NCBI RefSeq assembly: GCF_965201005.1
Contig: NZ_OZ241747.1
Location: 1,240,001-1,304,000, forward strand
Origin: Mucilaginibacter_A sp965201005
GTDB taxonomy: Bacteria > Bacteroidota > Bacteroidia > Sphingobacteriales > Sphingobacteriaceae
Direction: 5' to 3'
Length of the DNA stretch: 64,000 nucleotides
Made by a program: the position numbers and the translations under genes. The first letter of the stretch is position 1; each line of letters opens with the position of its first letter. The notes beneath the pieces were generated by a model that searched no databases, had not been told where the DNA came from, and was given only the letters and a program-made list of their open reading frames with translations. Positions 42,814 to 50,991 of the stretch are shown here, piece after piece.

Positions 42814-45036
42814 TTACGAGACCTTTTCCATTGGCGAATCAAAACGCGCCACAGTCGTTACACCGCGGACCAATTTCAGCTTTTTGATCAGATTGTCCAA
42901 GTGCTCTTTATCATGCACATAGATCATAATGGTGCCTTCAAAAATACCGTCGTTGCTGTCCACCGTTAACGAGCGCATATTCACTTTAAAATCGTTGGAA
43001 ATAACGGTTGTCAGTTTGTTGATCAGCCCCACATCGTCAATACCTTTAATGCGCAAACCCGTTAAAAACGCCAATTCCTGCTGGTTGGTCCACTTTGCTT
43101 TTACAATCCGGTAGCCGTAGTTTGACATCAGTTTTGTGGCATTCGGGCAGTTGGTTTGGTGGATTTTAATGCCTTCGCCAACGGTAACAAAACCAAAAAC
43201 ATCATCGCCGGGGATTGGGTTGCAGCAGCTTGCCAAGCGGTAATCGATTTTCTGCATGTCTTCGCCGATCAGTAAAATATCGCTGTCTTTGGTTTTGACG
43301 TTGCGGATCAGGGTTTGAATCTGCTCGGCATCAATTTTGTCCTGCGGTTTGTGCTCAATAATTTTCTCTGAAGCGATGTATTCACGCAAATCCTTCAAAT
43401 CAATCTGACCTAAAGCGACTTTATAAAACAGGTCTTGCGTGGTTTGAAGTTTAAAAAAATAAGAGAGTTTATAAAGATTATCCGAAGTGTAGGATAGTTT
43501 GATCGATTTCATTTTGCGCTCCAGAATCTCCTTTCCTTCTTCGGCAATTTTGCGTTTTTCTTCTTTTAAAGCCGATTTGATTTTGGATTTTGCCTTTGCC
43601 GTAACCACAAAATTCAGCCAGTCTTCTTTTGGCGATTGCTTCCCGGAAGTGATAATTTCCACCTGATCACCGTTTTGCAGCTTATAACTCAACGGAACCA
43701 GTTTGTGGTTTACCTTCGCACCAATGCATTTCGCCCCAACGTCTGAGTGTATTTCGAAAGCAAAATCCAGTGCGGTTGCATTCAGTGGCAATTGCACCAA
43801 TGCTCCTTTTGGGGTAAAAATAAATATCTCGTCAGAAAACAGGTTCATTTTAAAATCATCCAAAAAATCCAAAGCATTGGATTCGGGGCTTTTCAACATC
43901 TCGCGGACTTTAAAAATCCATTGGTCCAACCCGTTTTCGGTAGATGATTCTTTGTATTTCCAGTGTGCGGCAAAGCCTTTCTCGGCAATTTCGTTCATGC
44001 GGTTGGTGCGGATCTGGATTTCCACCCATTGGCCGCGCGGCCCCATAACGGTTGTGTGCAATGATTCGTAACCGTTGGCTTTTGGCGAGGAAATCCAATC
44101 GCGCAACCGATCCGGATTTGGGCGGTAAATATCCGTTACATCAGAATAGGCTTTCCAGCAATCTGCTTTTTCATTTTCAGGTTTGCTGTCGAGGATAATA
44201 CGGATGGCAAAAAGATCATAAACCTCTTCAAAAGGAATATTTTTCTTTTTCATTTTGTTCCAGATAGAGTGGATTGACTTTGGCCGTCCAAAAATATCTG
44301 CGTTTAAATGCTGATCTTGAAACAGTGTTGTTACCGGCTTAATAAAGTCAGCGATAAACCTTTCGCGCTCGGCTTTTTTCTCATTCAGTTTCTTTTTGAT
44401 GAACTGGTAAGTTTCCGGTTCCATATATTTCATGGACAAATCTTCCATCTCGGATTTTATGGCATATAAACCTAAACGATGGGCCAGCGGTGCATACAGA
44501 TAAATGGTTTCCGAAGATAATTTAAGCTGCTTATCGCGGGGCATAAATTCCATTGTACGCATGTTGTGCAACCGGTCGGCCAGCTTGATCAAAATCACGC
44601 GCACATCATCTGCCAGTGTGAGCAGCATTTTCCGGAAATTTTCTGCCTGCAAAGAACTGTTTGTATCAAAAACACCGGAAATTTTGGTTAGCCCGTCAAT
44701 AATTTTAGCTACTTTTTTGCCAAAATCACGTTCAATGTCATCCAAAGTGACATCTGTATCTTCAACCACATCGTGCAAAAGCGCACAAGCAATAGAAGTT
44801 GGGCCGAGGCCGATTTCTTCTGCAGCAATATGCGCCACGGCAATGGGATGATAAATATAAGGCTCGCCGGATTTGCGCCGCATGTCCTGATGGCTTTCCA
44901 CGGCAACCTCAAACGCTTTTCGGATCATCCGCTCATCACCTTTTTGTAATTTGGATTTGCAGGCACGCAGCAAAGACCGGTATCTTTTTAAAATCTCTTT
45001 TTTTTCCGCTTCCAGGTCAATCACAATTTCTTTCAT
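42814..45036 (-). CDS. rsh: Bifunctional (p)ppGpp synthetase/hydrolase (RelA/SpoT)
   Basis: A 740-residue long RSH protein. HD hydrolase (about 30-200; IYHPIAVAHIAAEEIG, LLHDVVEDTD), synthetase (about 245-370; FGRPKSIHSIWNKMKKKNI, YESLHTTVMGP), TGS (about 405-465; DEIFIFTPKGALVQLP), a conserved Cys/His region (ASCCNPIPGDDVFGF) and a C-terminal ACT domain (about 665-740). It makes and degrades the stringent alarmone. The repeat GATAAAAGAAGTAT (45035-45048) runs into its ATG. A worn repeat, ATGCTTCGTTTACG, lies at its 3' end (42804-42817). Confidence 0.95.
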   Translation of the reverse strand: MKEIVIDLEAEKKEILKRYRSLLRACKSKLQKGDERMIRKAFEVAVESHQDMRRKSGEPYIYHPIAVAHIAAEEIGLGPTSIACALLHDVVEDTDVTLDDIERDFGKKVAKIIDGLTKISGVFDTNSSLQAENFRKMLLTLADDVRVILIKLADRLHNMRTMEFMPRDKQLKLSSETIYLYAPLAHRLGLYAIKSEMEDLSMKYMEPETYQFIKKKLNEKKAERERFIADFIKPVTTLFQDQHLNADIFGRPKSIHSIWNKMKKKNIPFEEVYDLFAIRIILDSKPENEKADCWKAYSDVTDIYRPNPDRLRDWISSPKANGYESLHTTVMGPRGQWVEIQIRTNRMNEIAEKGFAAHWKYKESSTENGLDQWIFKVREMLKSPESNALDFLDDFKMNLFSDEIFIFTPKGALVQLPLNATALDFAFEIHSDVGAKCIGAKVNHKLVPLSYKLQNGDQVEIITSGKQSPKEDWLNFVVTAKAKSKIKSALKEEKRKIAEEGKEILERKMKSIKLSYTSDNLYKLSYFFKLQTTQDLFYKVALGQIDLKDLREYIASEKIIEHKPQDKIDAEQIQTLIRNVKTKDSDILLIGEDMQKIDYRLASCCNPIPGDDVFGFVTVGEGIKIHQTNCPNATKLMSNYGYRIVKAKWTNQQELAFLTGLRIKGIDDVGLINKLTTVISNDFKVNMRSLTVDSNDGIFEGTIMIYVHDKEHLDNLIKKLKLVRGVTTVARFDSPMEKVS

Positions 45037-45048
45037 ACTTCTTTTATC
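45035..45048 (-). repeat. Dispersed repeat copy containing the rsh start codon
   Basis: ATACTTCTTTTATC on the plus strand; on the minus strand GATAAAAGAAGTATG, whose last three bases are the rsh ATG. Confidence 0.8.
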
Positions 45049-45117
45049 CTATGTTTTTTAACCTCAGCTGTGCCATGTTTACGTACTTAATTTAATGATA
45101 TATTATTAAAATTACCC

Positions 45118-45125
45118 TATTTTTG
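45118..45125 (+). promoter_or_regulatory. Possible -7 promoter box of the DUF4294 operon
   Basis: TATTTTTG fits TAnnTTTG 13 bp before the start codon. The -33 box is not clear (TTTA only). Confidence 0.4.
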
Positions 45126-45138
45126 TTTAGGTAAATTT

Positions 45139-45759
45139 ATGAAATATCTGTGTTTTATAGGGCTTTTTTCATGTCTGTCTTGTGTTATAAAAGCACAATC
45201 TACAGATGGTATAACCAAATTTAAAATAAAACCCGGCAAAAATGACAGTATAAAAGTTGCAGTGACCGAATTGAACGGAGAATTTGTGCCTTGGGTTTTA
45301 TTGCCCGATGCAAACATCCGTGATTTCCGGCTTTTTAAAACTCCTGAAGACCGGGCTGCTTATAATCGTTTGCGTTACAATGTTTTAAAAGTTTTGCCTT
45401 ATGCACAGTTTGCAGGCAACAGATACCGCCAACTGCAACGTGATTTGGCCACCACCTCAGACAAGCATCAGCAGAAGGAAATGATGAAAGCCTGCGAAAA
45501 AGAGATTAAAGACCTGTTTAATAAACAGATTAAAAACCTGACCATAACCCAGGGCGAGATTTTGATTAAACTGGTGCAGCGTGAAACAGGAAATACCAGT
45601 TTTGAGTTATTGAAACAGATGAAAGGCGGATTTAAGGCTTTTATGTTTCAATCAGCAGCACGCATGTTTGGCCATGATCTAAAGGAAACTTATGATCCTG
45701 AACAAGAAAAAGACATACAAGCCATTTTGGTTTCTGCCGGTTACTCATCTTATTATTGA
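45139..45759 (+). CDS. Secreted DUF4294 protein
   Basis: 206 residues with a signal peptide (to KAQS). The mature part VTELNGEFVPWVLLPDANIRDFRLFKTPEDRAAYNRLRYNVLKVLPYA is the DUF4294 signature, a family largely restricted to Bacteroidota and of unknown function, expected in the periplasm. It is mainly helical after residue 70. The stop lies 5 nt before the gpx ATG: first gene of a three-gene unit with gpx and bshB1. Confidence 0.8.
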   Translation: MKYLCFIGLFSCLSCVIKAQSTDGITKFKIKPGKNDSIKVAVTELNGEFVPWVLLPDANIRDFRLFKTPEDRAAYNRLRYNVLKVLPYAQFAGNRYRQLQRDLATTSDKHQQKEMMKACEKEIKDLFNKQIKNLTITQGEILIKLVQRETGNTSFELLKQMKGGFKAFMFQSAARMFGHDLKETYDPEQEKDIQAILVSAGYSSYY

Positions 45760-45764
45760 CCATA

Positions 45765-46301
45765 ATGACCGAAAAAAACATTTATCAGTTTAACGTCGAA
45801 ACCGTTAGTGGGCAGGCCGTGCGTCTCGACATTTTTAGCGGAAAGGTATTATTGGTTGTAAACACAGCTTCAGCTTGCGGTTTTACGCCACAGTTGAAAG
45901 ACTTGGAAGATTTACGACAGCAGTTTGCCGGCCAGGATTTTGAAATATTGGCTTTTCCATCAAATGATTTTGGCGCACAGGAACCCTTAAACGGCAAACA
46001 GATCGAAGAATTTTGCACCGTTAATTATGGCATAAATTATCAACTGTTCAACAAAATACGCGTGCGTGGGCCGTACGCTCATCCTTTGTACCAGTTTTTG
46101 GCTGATAAAAAGCAGAATGCCCATATCAATTCTTCGCCGCGATGGAATTTTCATAAATACCTGATCAATAAAAACGGAGAAGTTTGTGATTTTTTCTATC
46201 CTTTTACCAAGCCAACTTCTTCTAAAATTAAGAAAAAAATAGAAAAGTTACTGGCTCACAAATCGGGATTGGCTGATGTTAAAACCATAGCGGATGCTTA
46301 A
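45765..46301 (+). CDS. Glutathione-peroxidase-fold thiol peroxidase
   Basis: 178 residues. NTASACGFTPQLKDLEDL holds the peroxidatic Cys38; FPSNDFGAQEPLNGKQIEEFC has the conserved Gln partner region and SSPRWNFHKYLI the catalytic Trp. Cysteine replaces selenocysteine, and such enzymes normally use thioredoxin or another thiol rather than glutathione. It overlaps bshB1 by 8 bp, which suggests a functional link to bacillithiol. The start ATG at 45765 is preferred to the TTG at 45756. Confidence 0.88.
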   Translation: MTEKNIYQFNVETVSGQAVRLDIFSGKVLLVVNTASACGFTPQLKDLEDLRQQFAGQDFEILAFPSNDFGAQEPLNGKQIEEFCTVNYGINYQLFNKIRVRGPYAHPLYQFLADKKQNAHINSSPRWNFHKYLINKNGEVCDFFYPFTKPTSSKIKKKIEKLLAHKSGLADVKTIADA

Positions 46302-47019
46302 ATTAGATATTCTTGTTTTGCCGGCACATCCGGACGATGCCGAACTATATTGTTCAGGCACAATTGCCAAACACATCGCTTTAGGTAAAAAAGTAGGCGT
46401 TGCCGATCTGACCCGTGGGGAATTGGGCACGCGCGGAACAGTTGAAATCAGGCAGGAGGAAGCCAATCATGCAGCAAAATTGTTGAACTTATCGGTTCGC
46501 GAAAACATAGGTTTGCGCGATGGTTATTTTAAAGATGACGAAAAAGACCAGCTTGAAGTAATCAAAGTCATCCGTAAATATCAGCCCGAAATTATAATCA
46601 CAAGTGCAACTTCTGACCGGCACCCTGACCACGCCAGATCTGCAAAACTGGTAGAACACGCCGGTTTTTATGCCGGATTAAGTAAGATAAAAACAGCATT
46701 GACAGATGGCGAAGATCAACAGGTTTGGAGGCCAAAACTAATTTTAAATTTTATCCAGGACACGCACCTTAAACCAGATATTTTGATTGACATAACCGGA
46801 TACTGGGAACTAAAAGTTGCCAGTATCCGGGCGTATAAGTCACAATTCTATAATCCTGATTGGGCCGATGAACCTGAAACGTACATTTCCAGTCCTGCAT
46901 TTATGGAAGTTGCAGAAGCCAGGGCACGAGAATTCGGCCGGGCAATACAAGTAAAATATGCGGAGGGTTTTACCTCAAAAAGATTATTTGGCGTTGATAA
47001 CCTGTTCAATTTAGTATGA
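46294..47019 (+). CDS. bshB1: Bacillithiol biosynthesis deacetylase BshB1
   Basis: A 241-residue LmbE-like zinc deacetylase: LPAHPDDAEL (AHPDD at 11-15), DLTRGELGTRGT, TSDRHPDHARSAKLV and PDILIDIT, all as in BshB1. It removes acetyl from GlcNAc-malate to give GlcN-malate in bacillithiol synthesis. A repeat copy at 46686-46700 (AC allele) encodes SKIKTAL, and the TGA stop is part of another copy (47018-47031). Confidence 0.92.
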   Translation: MLKLDILVLPAHPDDAELYCSGTIAKHIALGKKVGVADLTRGELGTRGTVEIRQEEANHAAKLLNLSVRENIGLRDGYFKDDEKDQLEVIKVIRKYQPEIIITSATSDRHPDHARSAKLVEHAGFYAGLSKIKTALTDGEDQQVWRPKLILNFIQDTHLKPDILIDITGYWELKVASIRAYKSQFYNPDWADEPETYISSPAFMEVAEARAREFGRAIQVKYAEGFTSKRLFGVDNLFNLV

Positions 47020-47031
47020 TAAAAGAAGCAT
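47018..47031 (+). repeat. Dispersed repeat copy on the bshB1 stop codon
   Basis: GATAAAAGAAGCAT preceded by AATTTAGTAT, located between bshB1 and the convergent hypothetical gene. Confidence 0.85.
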
Positions 47032-47037
47032 GTAACG

Positions 47038-47493
47038 TTAAGCCTTCATTTTAACGTATTCATAACGTTTGTTGCTCTGGTTTTTTTCCCGTTTTAAAAT
47101 ATTGTCTTTTACAGTTTTCAGCAATATCCCCGAAATCTCAGAAGTTTTAAATTCCTCATTAAATTCTTCTTTATATTTATTTGCTATTGCCGAAATAGAC
47201 TGCGGCTGGTCAAAAAAATCCGTGTCGAGCAACCGGTACATGGCTTTAGTGGCCCCGGTTGGTTTGCGTTCCCTGGCAGGCGCATCGTTCAGCCAGTCTT
47301 TGTTCGGGTTGATTCTTTTTGCTCTTCTGGAAGCAAAATCCTGCATTTCCTGATTGGGTATCAAAACATCAAACAAAATATTGTCCAGTAGTTTTTCGGC
47401 AATTTTTACCTGTACAACTTCTGATTTAAAGGCATTTAAAATCTCAGCAAGGTCAAGAAGCTGAGTTTTGAGATTTTCATCTAGTTTGGTCAT
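47038..47493 (-). CDS. Hypothetical protein, mainly helical
   Basis: 151 residues, highly charged and helical, without signal or transmembrane segment. A middle part with RRAKRINPNKDWLNDAPARERKPTGATKAMYRLLDTDFF is followed by SISAIANKYKEEFNEEFKTSEISGILLKTVKDN, which could be a small winged-helix or DNA-binding-like domain. I do not recognise a family. Confidence 0.55.
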   Translation of the reverse strand: MTKLDENLKTQLLDLAEILNAFKSEVVQVKIAEKLLDNILFDVLIPNQEMQDFASRRAKRINPNKDWLNDAPARERKPTGATKAMYRLLDTDFFDQPQSISAIANKYKEEFNEEFKTSEISGILLKTVKDNILKREKNQSNKRYEYVKMKA

Positions 47494-47693
47494 AACTAAA
47501 GATTATTGTAGTAGATAATTTTTTTGGAAACATAATATAAAATTGCCAAAATCAATTTAATAAAATTAACATAAAATTAAGCATTTCAAACTATATTGTA
47601 TAAAAATTTAACAGTTTGTTCGATAAATTGAAGTTTATACAGAATTAATTGTAATGAAGGTTGTGTTGGACCCCAAAGCTTGTGGTATTTAAC

Positions 47694-47846
47694 AGCTGTT
47701 TAATTCTGATCGTTTATATGCTTCTTTTACAACCTGAAATTTACTAATTTAAATAAATTTTTTCTATTAGCAACAATTGCAAAAACAAAATTTACCGGCA
47801 TAAAAGAAGCACCATAAAACCATTCGACAGCAATTTAAACAGGCTC
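47694..47846. mobile_element. MITE-like composite repeat (copy C)
   Basis: The right end AATTTAAACAGGCTC is intact and the left end AGCTGTTTAATTC is worn. Inside are ATGCTTCTTTTAC (47718-47730) and ATAAAAGAAGCAC (47800-47812) in inverted order; the middle shares CCTGAAATTT, TTTTTCTAT, GCAACAA and AAAACAAAATTTAC with copies B and D. Confidence 0.65.
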
Positions 47847-47986
47847 TTATAAAAACAAAGTTTATAGGGATAAAAGAAGCATTATAAAATTGTTGGTCAA
47901 AGTTAAAAAGGGATTTAATGATGTTGTCGCAAAAGTACGTTTATACTATATCAATTTTTTTTATTAAAATAAATATATTGTTGAGA

Positions 47987-48016
47987 TTGATAGACACAAC
48001 CTAATTTATACATTTG
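47987..48016 (+). promoter_or_regulatory. Promoter of the GH20 gene
   Basis: TTG (47987-47989), a 19-nt spacer and TACATTTG (48009-48016). The -7 box is a perfect TAnnTTTG; it gives a leader of about 35 nt. Confidence 0.65.
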
Positions 48017-48058
48017 TATTGCGCATATTATTATTCAATTATATTTATCTGAACGTTA

Positions 48059-49972
48059 ATGTTAAAAACCCCACTTTTACTATTTTGCTGCCTTTTTTGT
48101 ATAGGTGCGCATTCCCAGAACCCGACAAAACAAATATCCATTATTCCGGTACCGGTTTCAATGAAAACCGGCCAGGGCAGTTTTGTTTTGCCTGCTTCTG
48201 TAACTATTGAAGCTGCTAATTCTGCCGAAATGAAAATGGTAAGCGGTTACTTGCAAAAAAAGCTTGAAACTGCAACCGGTAAAAAAGTTGTCGTAAAAAC
48301 CAATGCTTCTTTTAGCAGTATAAAATTAGTGCTCAATAAATTGTCGAACCCGCTAATTGGTAAAGAAGGATATCAGCTTAGCGTTACACCAAAAAACATC
48401 AGTATAAAAGCTAATGCACCGGCCGGGTTGTTTTATGGCGTGCAAAGTTTGATGCAACTGTTCCCGAAAGAGATTGAAGGCAAATCCGCTGCAAAAAACG
48501 TGAAGTGGACGGTCCCATGCCTCAGTATAACCGATTATCCACGGTTCGGCTGGCGGGGACTAATGTTTGATGTTGCGCGCCACTTTTTTACTAAGCAGGA
48601 AGTGAAGCAATACATCGATGCCATGGTTAAATACAAATTTAATTTGCTGCATTTGCATTTGGCAGATGATGAAGGCTGGCGTATTGAAATAAAAGGCTTG
48701 CCAAGATTAACCGAAGTAGGTGCTTTTAACGCAAAACGGGTAGGTTATTTTGGCACTTTTGCTCCTCCGCCTGCCAACGAACCACGCACTTACGGTGGTT
48801 TTTATACACAGGATGACATTAAAGAATTGGTGCAATACGCAAAAGAACGCTTTGTAAATATTTTGCCCGAAATTGATGTTCCCGGCCATAGTTTGGCTGC
48901 CATAGTTGCTTATCCAGAACTTTCCTGCACACCGGGTGCAGAAAACTACAAAGTGCGTTCGGGCGAGGAAATTATGGATTGGTCTCACGGACAGCCACCT
49001 ATTGCTTTGATTGATAACACTTTGTGCCCGGCCAACGAAAAGGTTTATACGTTTATGGATAAAGTGATCACACAGATAGCTCAGCTTTTTCCGTTTGAGT
49101 ACATTCATTTAGGCGGAGACGAATGCCCGAAGAATTTTTGGGAAAAAAGCGATGCGGTAAAAGAACTTATGAAAAAAGAAGGGCTTAAAAACATGGAGGA
49201 AGTGCAAAGCTATTTTGAAAAACGGGTAGAAAAAATTGTAGAATCCAAAGGCAAAAAGTTTATGGGCTGGGATGAGATTTTAGAAGGCGGCCTAGCACCA
49301 AACGCTGTGGTGATGAGCTGGCGCGGCATGCAAGGAGGCATTGAAGCAGCCAAAATGGGCCACGAAGTTGTGATGAGCCCAACTACTTTTGCCTATATTG
49401 ATTACATGCAGGGCGATCCATCTATAGAATCAAAAGTATATGCCACGCTTAGGTTGGATAAAACCTATCAGTTTGAACCCGTTCCGGATAGTGTTGATGC
49501 GAAATTGATCAAAGGCGGACAGGCCAATTTATGGACAGAACAGGTTTACAACATGCGAAAAGCAGAATACATGACCTGGCCGCGCGGCATGGCCATTGCA
49601 GAATCGCTTTGGTCGCCAAAAGCAAGTAAAAACTGGGACAATTTTGCCGGAAGGGTAGAAGGGCAGTTCCCGAGAATGGAGGAGGCCGAAATCAATTATG
49701 CGCCAAGCATGTACGATCCGATTGTAAACGTTTCAAGAAAAGACAGCGTGATGAACATTGCTTTATCCACCGAAATCAAAGGCCTGGATATCTATTACAG
49801 CTTTGATAATTCTTTCCCTGATCGTTTTTATCCTAAATATACACAGCCGTTAACGGTGCCAAAAGAAGCTGCGCAGATCAAAATGATAACCTACCGTGGC
49901 AACAAGCCTATTGGCCGGATGATGAGCATCCCGATTACAGATTTGAACGCCCGCCTTCCGAAGAAAAAGTAA
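48059..49972 (+). CDS. Secreted GH20 beta-N-acetylhexosaminidase
   Basis: 637 residues. Signal peptide (to AHSQ), GH20b domain (about 25-155), TIM barrel (about 158-510) with the catalytic Asp-Glu pair D354-E355 in HLGGDECPKNFW and the substrate loop DVARHFFTKQEVKQYIDAMVKYKFNLLHLHLADDEGW nearby, then a C-terminal chitobiase-like beta domain. It removes terminal GlcNAc or GalNAc from glycans in periplasm or medium. A repeat (48303-48316) encodes NASFSS in the first domain. Monocistronic. Confidence 0.94.
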   Translation: MLKTPLLLFCCLFCIGAHSQNPTKQISIIPVPVSMKTGQGSFVLPASVTIEAANSAEMKMVSGYLQKKLETATGKKVVVKTNASFSSIKLVLNKLSNPLIGKEGYQLSVTPKNISIKANAPAGLFYGVQSLMQLFPKEIEGKSAAKNVKWTVPCLSITDYPRFGWRGLMFDVARHFFTKQEVKQYIDAMVKYKFNLLHLHLADDEGWRIEIKGLPRLTEVGAFNAKRVGYFGTFAPPPANEPRTYGGFYTQDDIKELVQYAKERFVNILPEIDVPGHSLAAIVAYPELSCTPGAENYKVRSGEEIMDWSHGQPPIALIDNTLCPANEKVYTFMDKVITQIAQLFPFEYIHLGGDECPKNFWEKSDAVKELMKKEGLKNMEEVQSYFEKRVEKIVESKGKKFMGWDEILEGGLAPNAVVMSWRGMQGGIEAAKMGHEVVMSPTTFAYIDYMQGDPSIESKVYATLRLDKTYQFEPVPDSVDAKLIKGGQANLWTEQVYNMRKAEYMTWPRGMAIAESLWSPKASKNWDNFAGRVEGQFPRMEEAEINYAPSMYDPIVNVSRKDSVMNIALSTEIKGLDIYYSFDNSFPDRFYPKYTQPLTVPKEAAQIKMITYRGNKPIGRMMSIPITDLNARLPKKK

Positions 49973-49981
49973 TTTTACACT

Positions 49982-50074
49982 GATAAAAGAAGTATCAGGA
50001 TTTCGATGCTTCTTTTATCGGCATAAAATCAGATTCGTAAAAAGTCTTGCTTCCTGAAGCAGGACTTTTTTTTG
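49982..50074 (+). terminator. Repeat hairpin followed by an intrinsic terminator
   Basis: GATAAAAGAAGTATC (49982-49996) and GATGCTTCTTTTATC (50005-50019) form a 15-bp stem with an 8-base loop; then AAAGTCTTGCTTC / GAAGCAGGACTTT with T run (about 50040-50073). Two terminator-like structures stand in series after the GH20 gene. Confidence 0.85.
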
Positions 50075-50098
50075 TTTAAAAATTTATTTTCAAAAAGA

Positions 50099-50155
50099 TT
50101 TGCAAATCTAAAATTCATAGTTACATTTGTAGTGTACTATTTATCTAATACACTA
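50099..50155 (+). promoter_or_regulatory. Promoter and operator of the ABC/GntR operon
   Basis: TTTG (50099-50102), a 19-nt spacer and TACATTTG (50122-50129) form a perfect promoter. Immediately downstream is TAGTGTA-N12-TACACTA (50130-50155), a typical YtrA-type GntR operator ending three bases before the first start codon. The GntR gene is third in the same operon. Confidence 0.85.
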
Positions 50156-50158
50156 TTT

Positions 50159-50986
50159 ATGATAAAGATTTCAAACTTAACTTTCGGGTACGGCAAGAAA
50201 AAAACCTTGTTCCAGGATTTGAACCTGACAATGCAAACCGGGCACATCTACGGTTTGCTCGGTAAAAACGGCGCAGGCAAATCAACTCTGTTAAAAAACA
50301 TTGCCGGTTTGGTTTTTCCGCAAAAGGGAACTTGCGTAGTAAACGGTTTTGATGCTTCCAAACGTTTACCGGCATTTTTGCAGGATTTGTTTTTTATTCC
50401 GGAAGAAGTTTACATGCCAGCTTTAACGGCCACACAATTTGTAAAAAGTACAGGCCATTTTTATCCTTCTTTTAATGAAAATCAGTTTGACCGGATGTTG
50501 GCCGAATTTGATGTTCCAAATGAAAGTTTACTCAGTAAACTTTCTTTCGGCCAGCAAAAAAAAGTAATGATTGCCTTCGGGCTTTCTACCAATACTTCGC
50601 TTTTAATTATGGACGAGCCAACGAATGGTTTGGATATTCCTTCCAAAAGTCAGTTCCGCAAAATCATTGCTTCGGCTTTAACGGAATCTCGTTGTATTGT
50701 GATCTCCACACATCAGGTCCGGGATCTGGATAATTTGATCGATAGTTTGATCGTAGTTCATAACCAGCAAATTGTATTGAACAAAAGTCTGGATGAGATT
50801 TCTGAACGCTTAAACTTCAGCACAACTCCTACCTCCGGAGCCGATGTTTTATATGCCGAAGAAAGTATTCGCGGCATAAATACCATCACTAAAAACAGCA
50901 TCGGCAGTTACAGCAAAGTTGATATGGAACTGCTTTTTAACGCCATCATCGCTGACAACCAAACGGTAACCGAAATTTTAAACTAA
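50159..50986 (+). CDS. ABC transporter ATP-binding protein
   Basis: 275 residues: Walker A GLLGKNGAGKST (35-43 core), signature LSFGQQKKVMIAF, Walker B LLIMDEPTNGLD and the switch His in VISTHQVRDLD. It is of the YtrB/DrrA-like single-domain export type. It pairs with the membrane protein directly downstream. A repeat (50890-50902) encodes TKNSIG near the C-terminus. The start at 50159 follows the operator; the longer frame from 50072 crosses the promoter. Confidence 0.92.
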   Translation: MIKISNLTFGYGKKKTLFQDLNLTMQTGHIYGLLGKNGAGKSTLLKNIAGLVFPQKGTCVVNGFDASKRLPAFLQDLFFIPEEVYMPALTATQFVKSTGHFYPSFNENQFDRMLAEFDVPNESLLSKLSFGQQKKVMIAFGLSTNTSLLIMDEPTNGLDIPSKSQFRKIIASALTESRCIVISTHQVRDLDNLIDSLIVVHNQQIVLNKSLDEISERLNFSTTPTSGADVLYAEESIRGINTITKNSIGSYSKVDMELLFNAIIADNQTVTEILN

Positions 50987-50991
50987 CTGCC

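Larger units (their letters stand above)
47494..48058. other. Intergenic region upstream of the hexosaminidase gene
   Basis: No gene is seen in 565 bp. It contains composite repeat C (47694-47846), a further complete repeat unit directly after it (AAAGTTTATAGG plus GATAAAAGAAGCATT, core 47869-47883), and the hexosaminidase promoter (47987-48016). Confidence 0.7.

Noticed and set aside
42804..42817. ATGCTTCGTTTACG at the end of rsh
   Set aside because: One central mismatch; probably a decayed copy, not counted among the clear ones.
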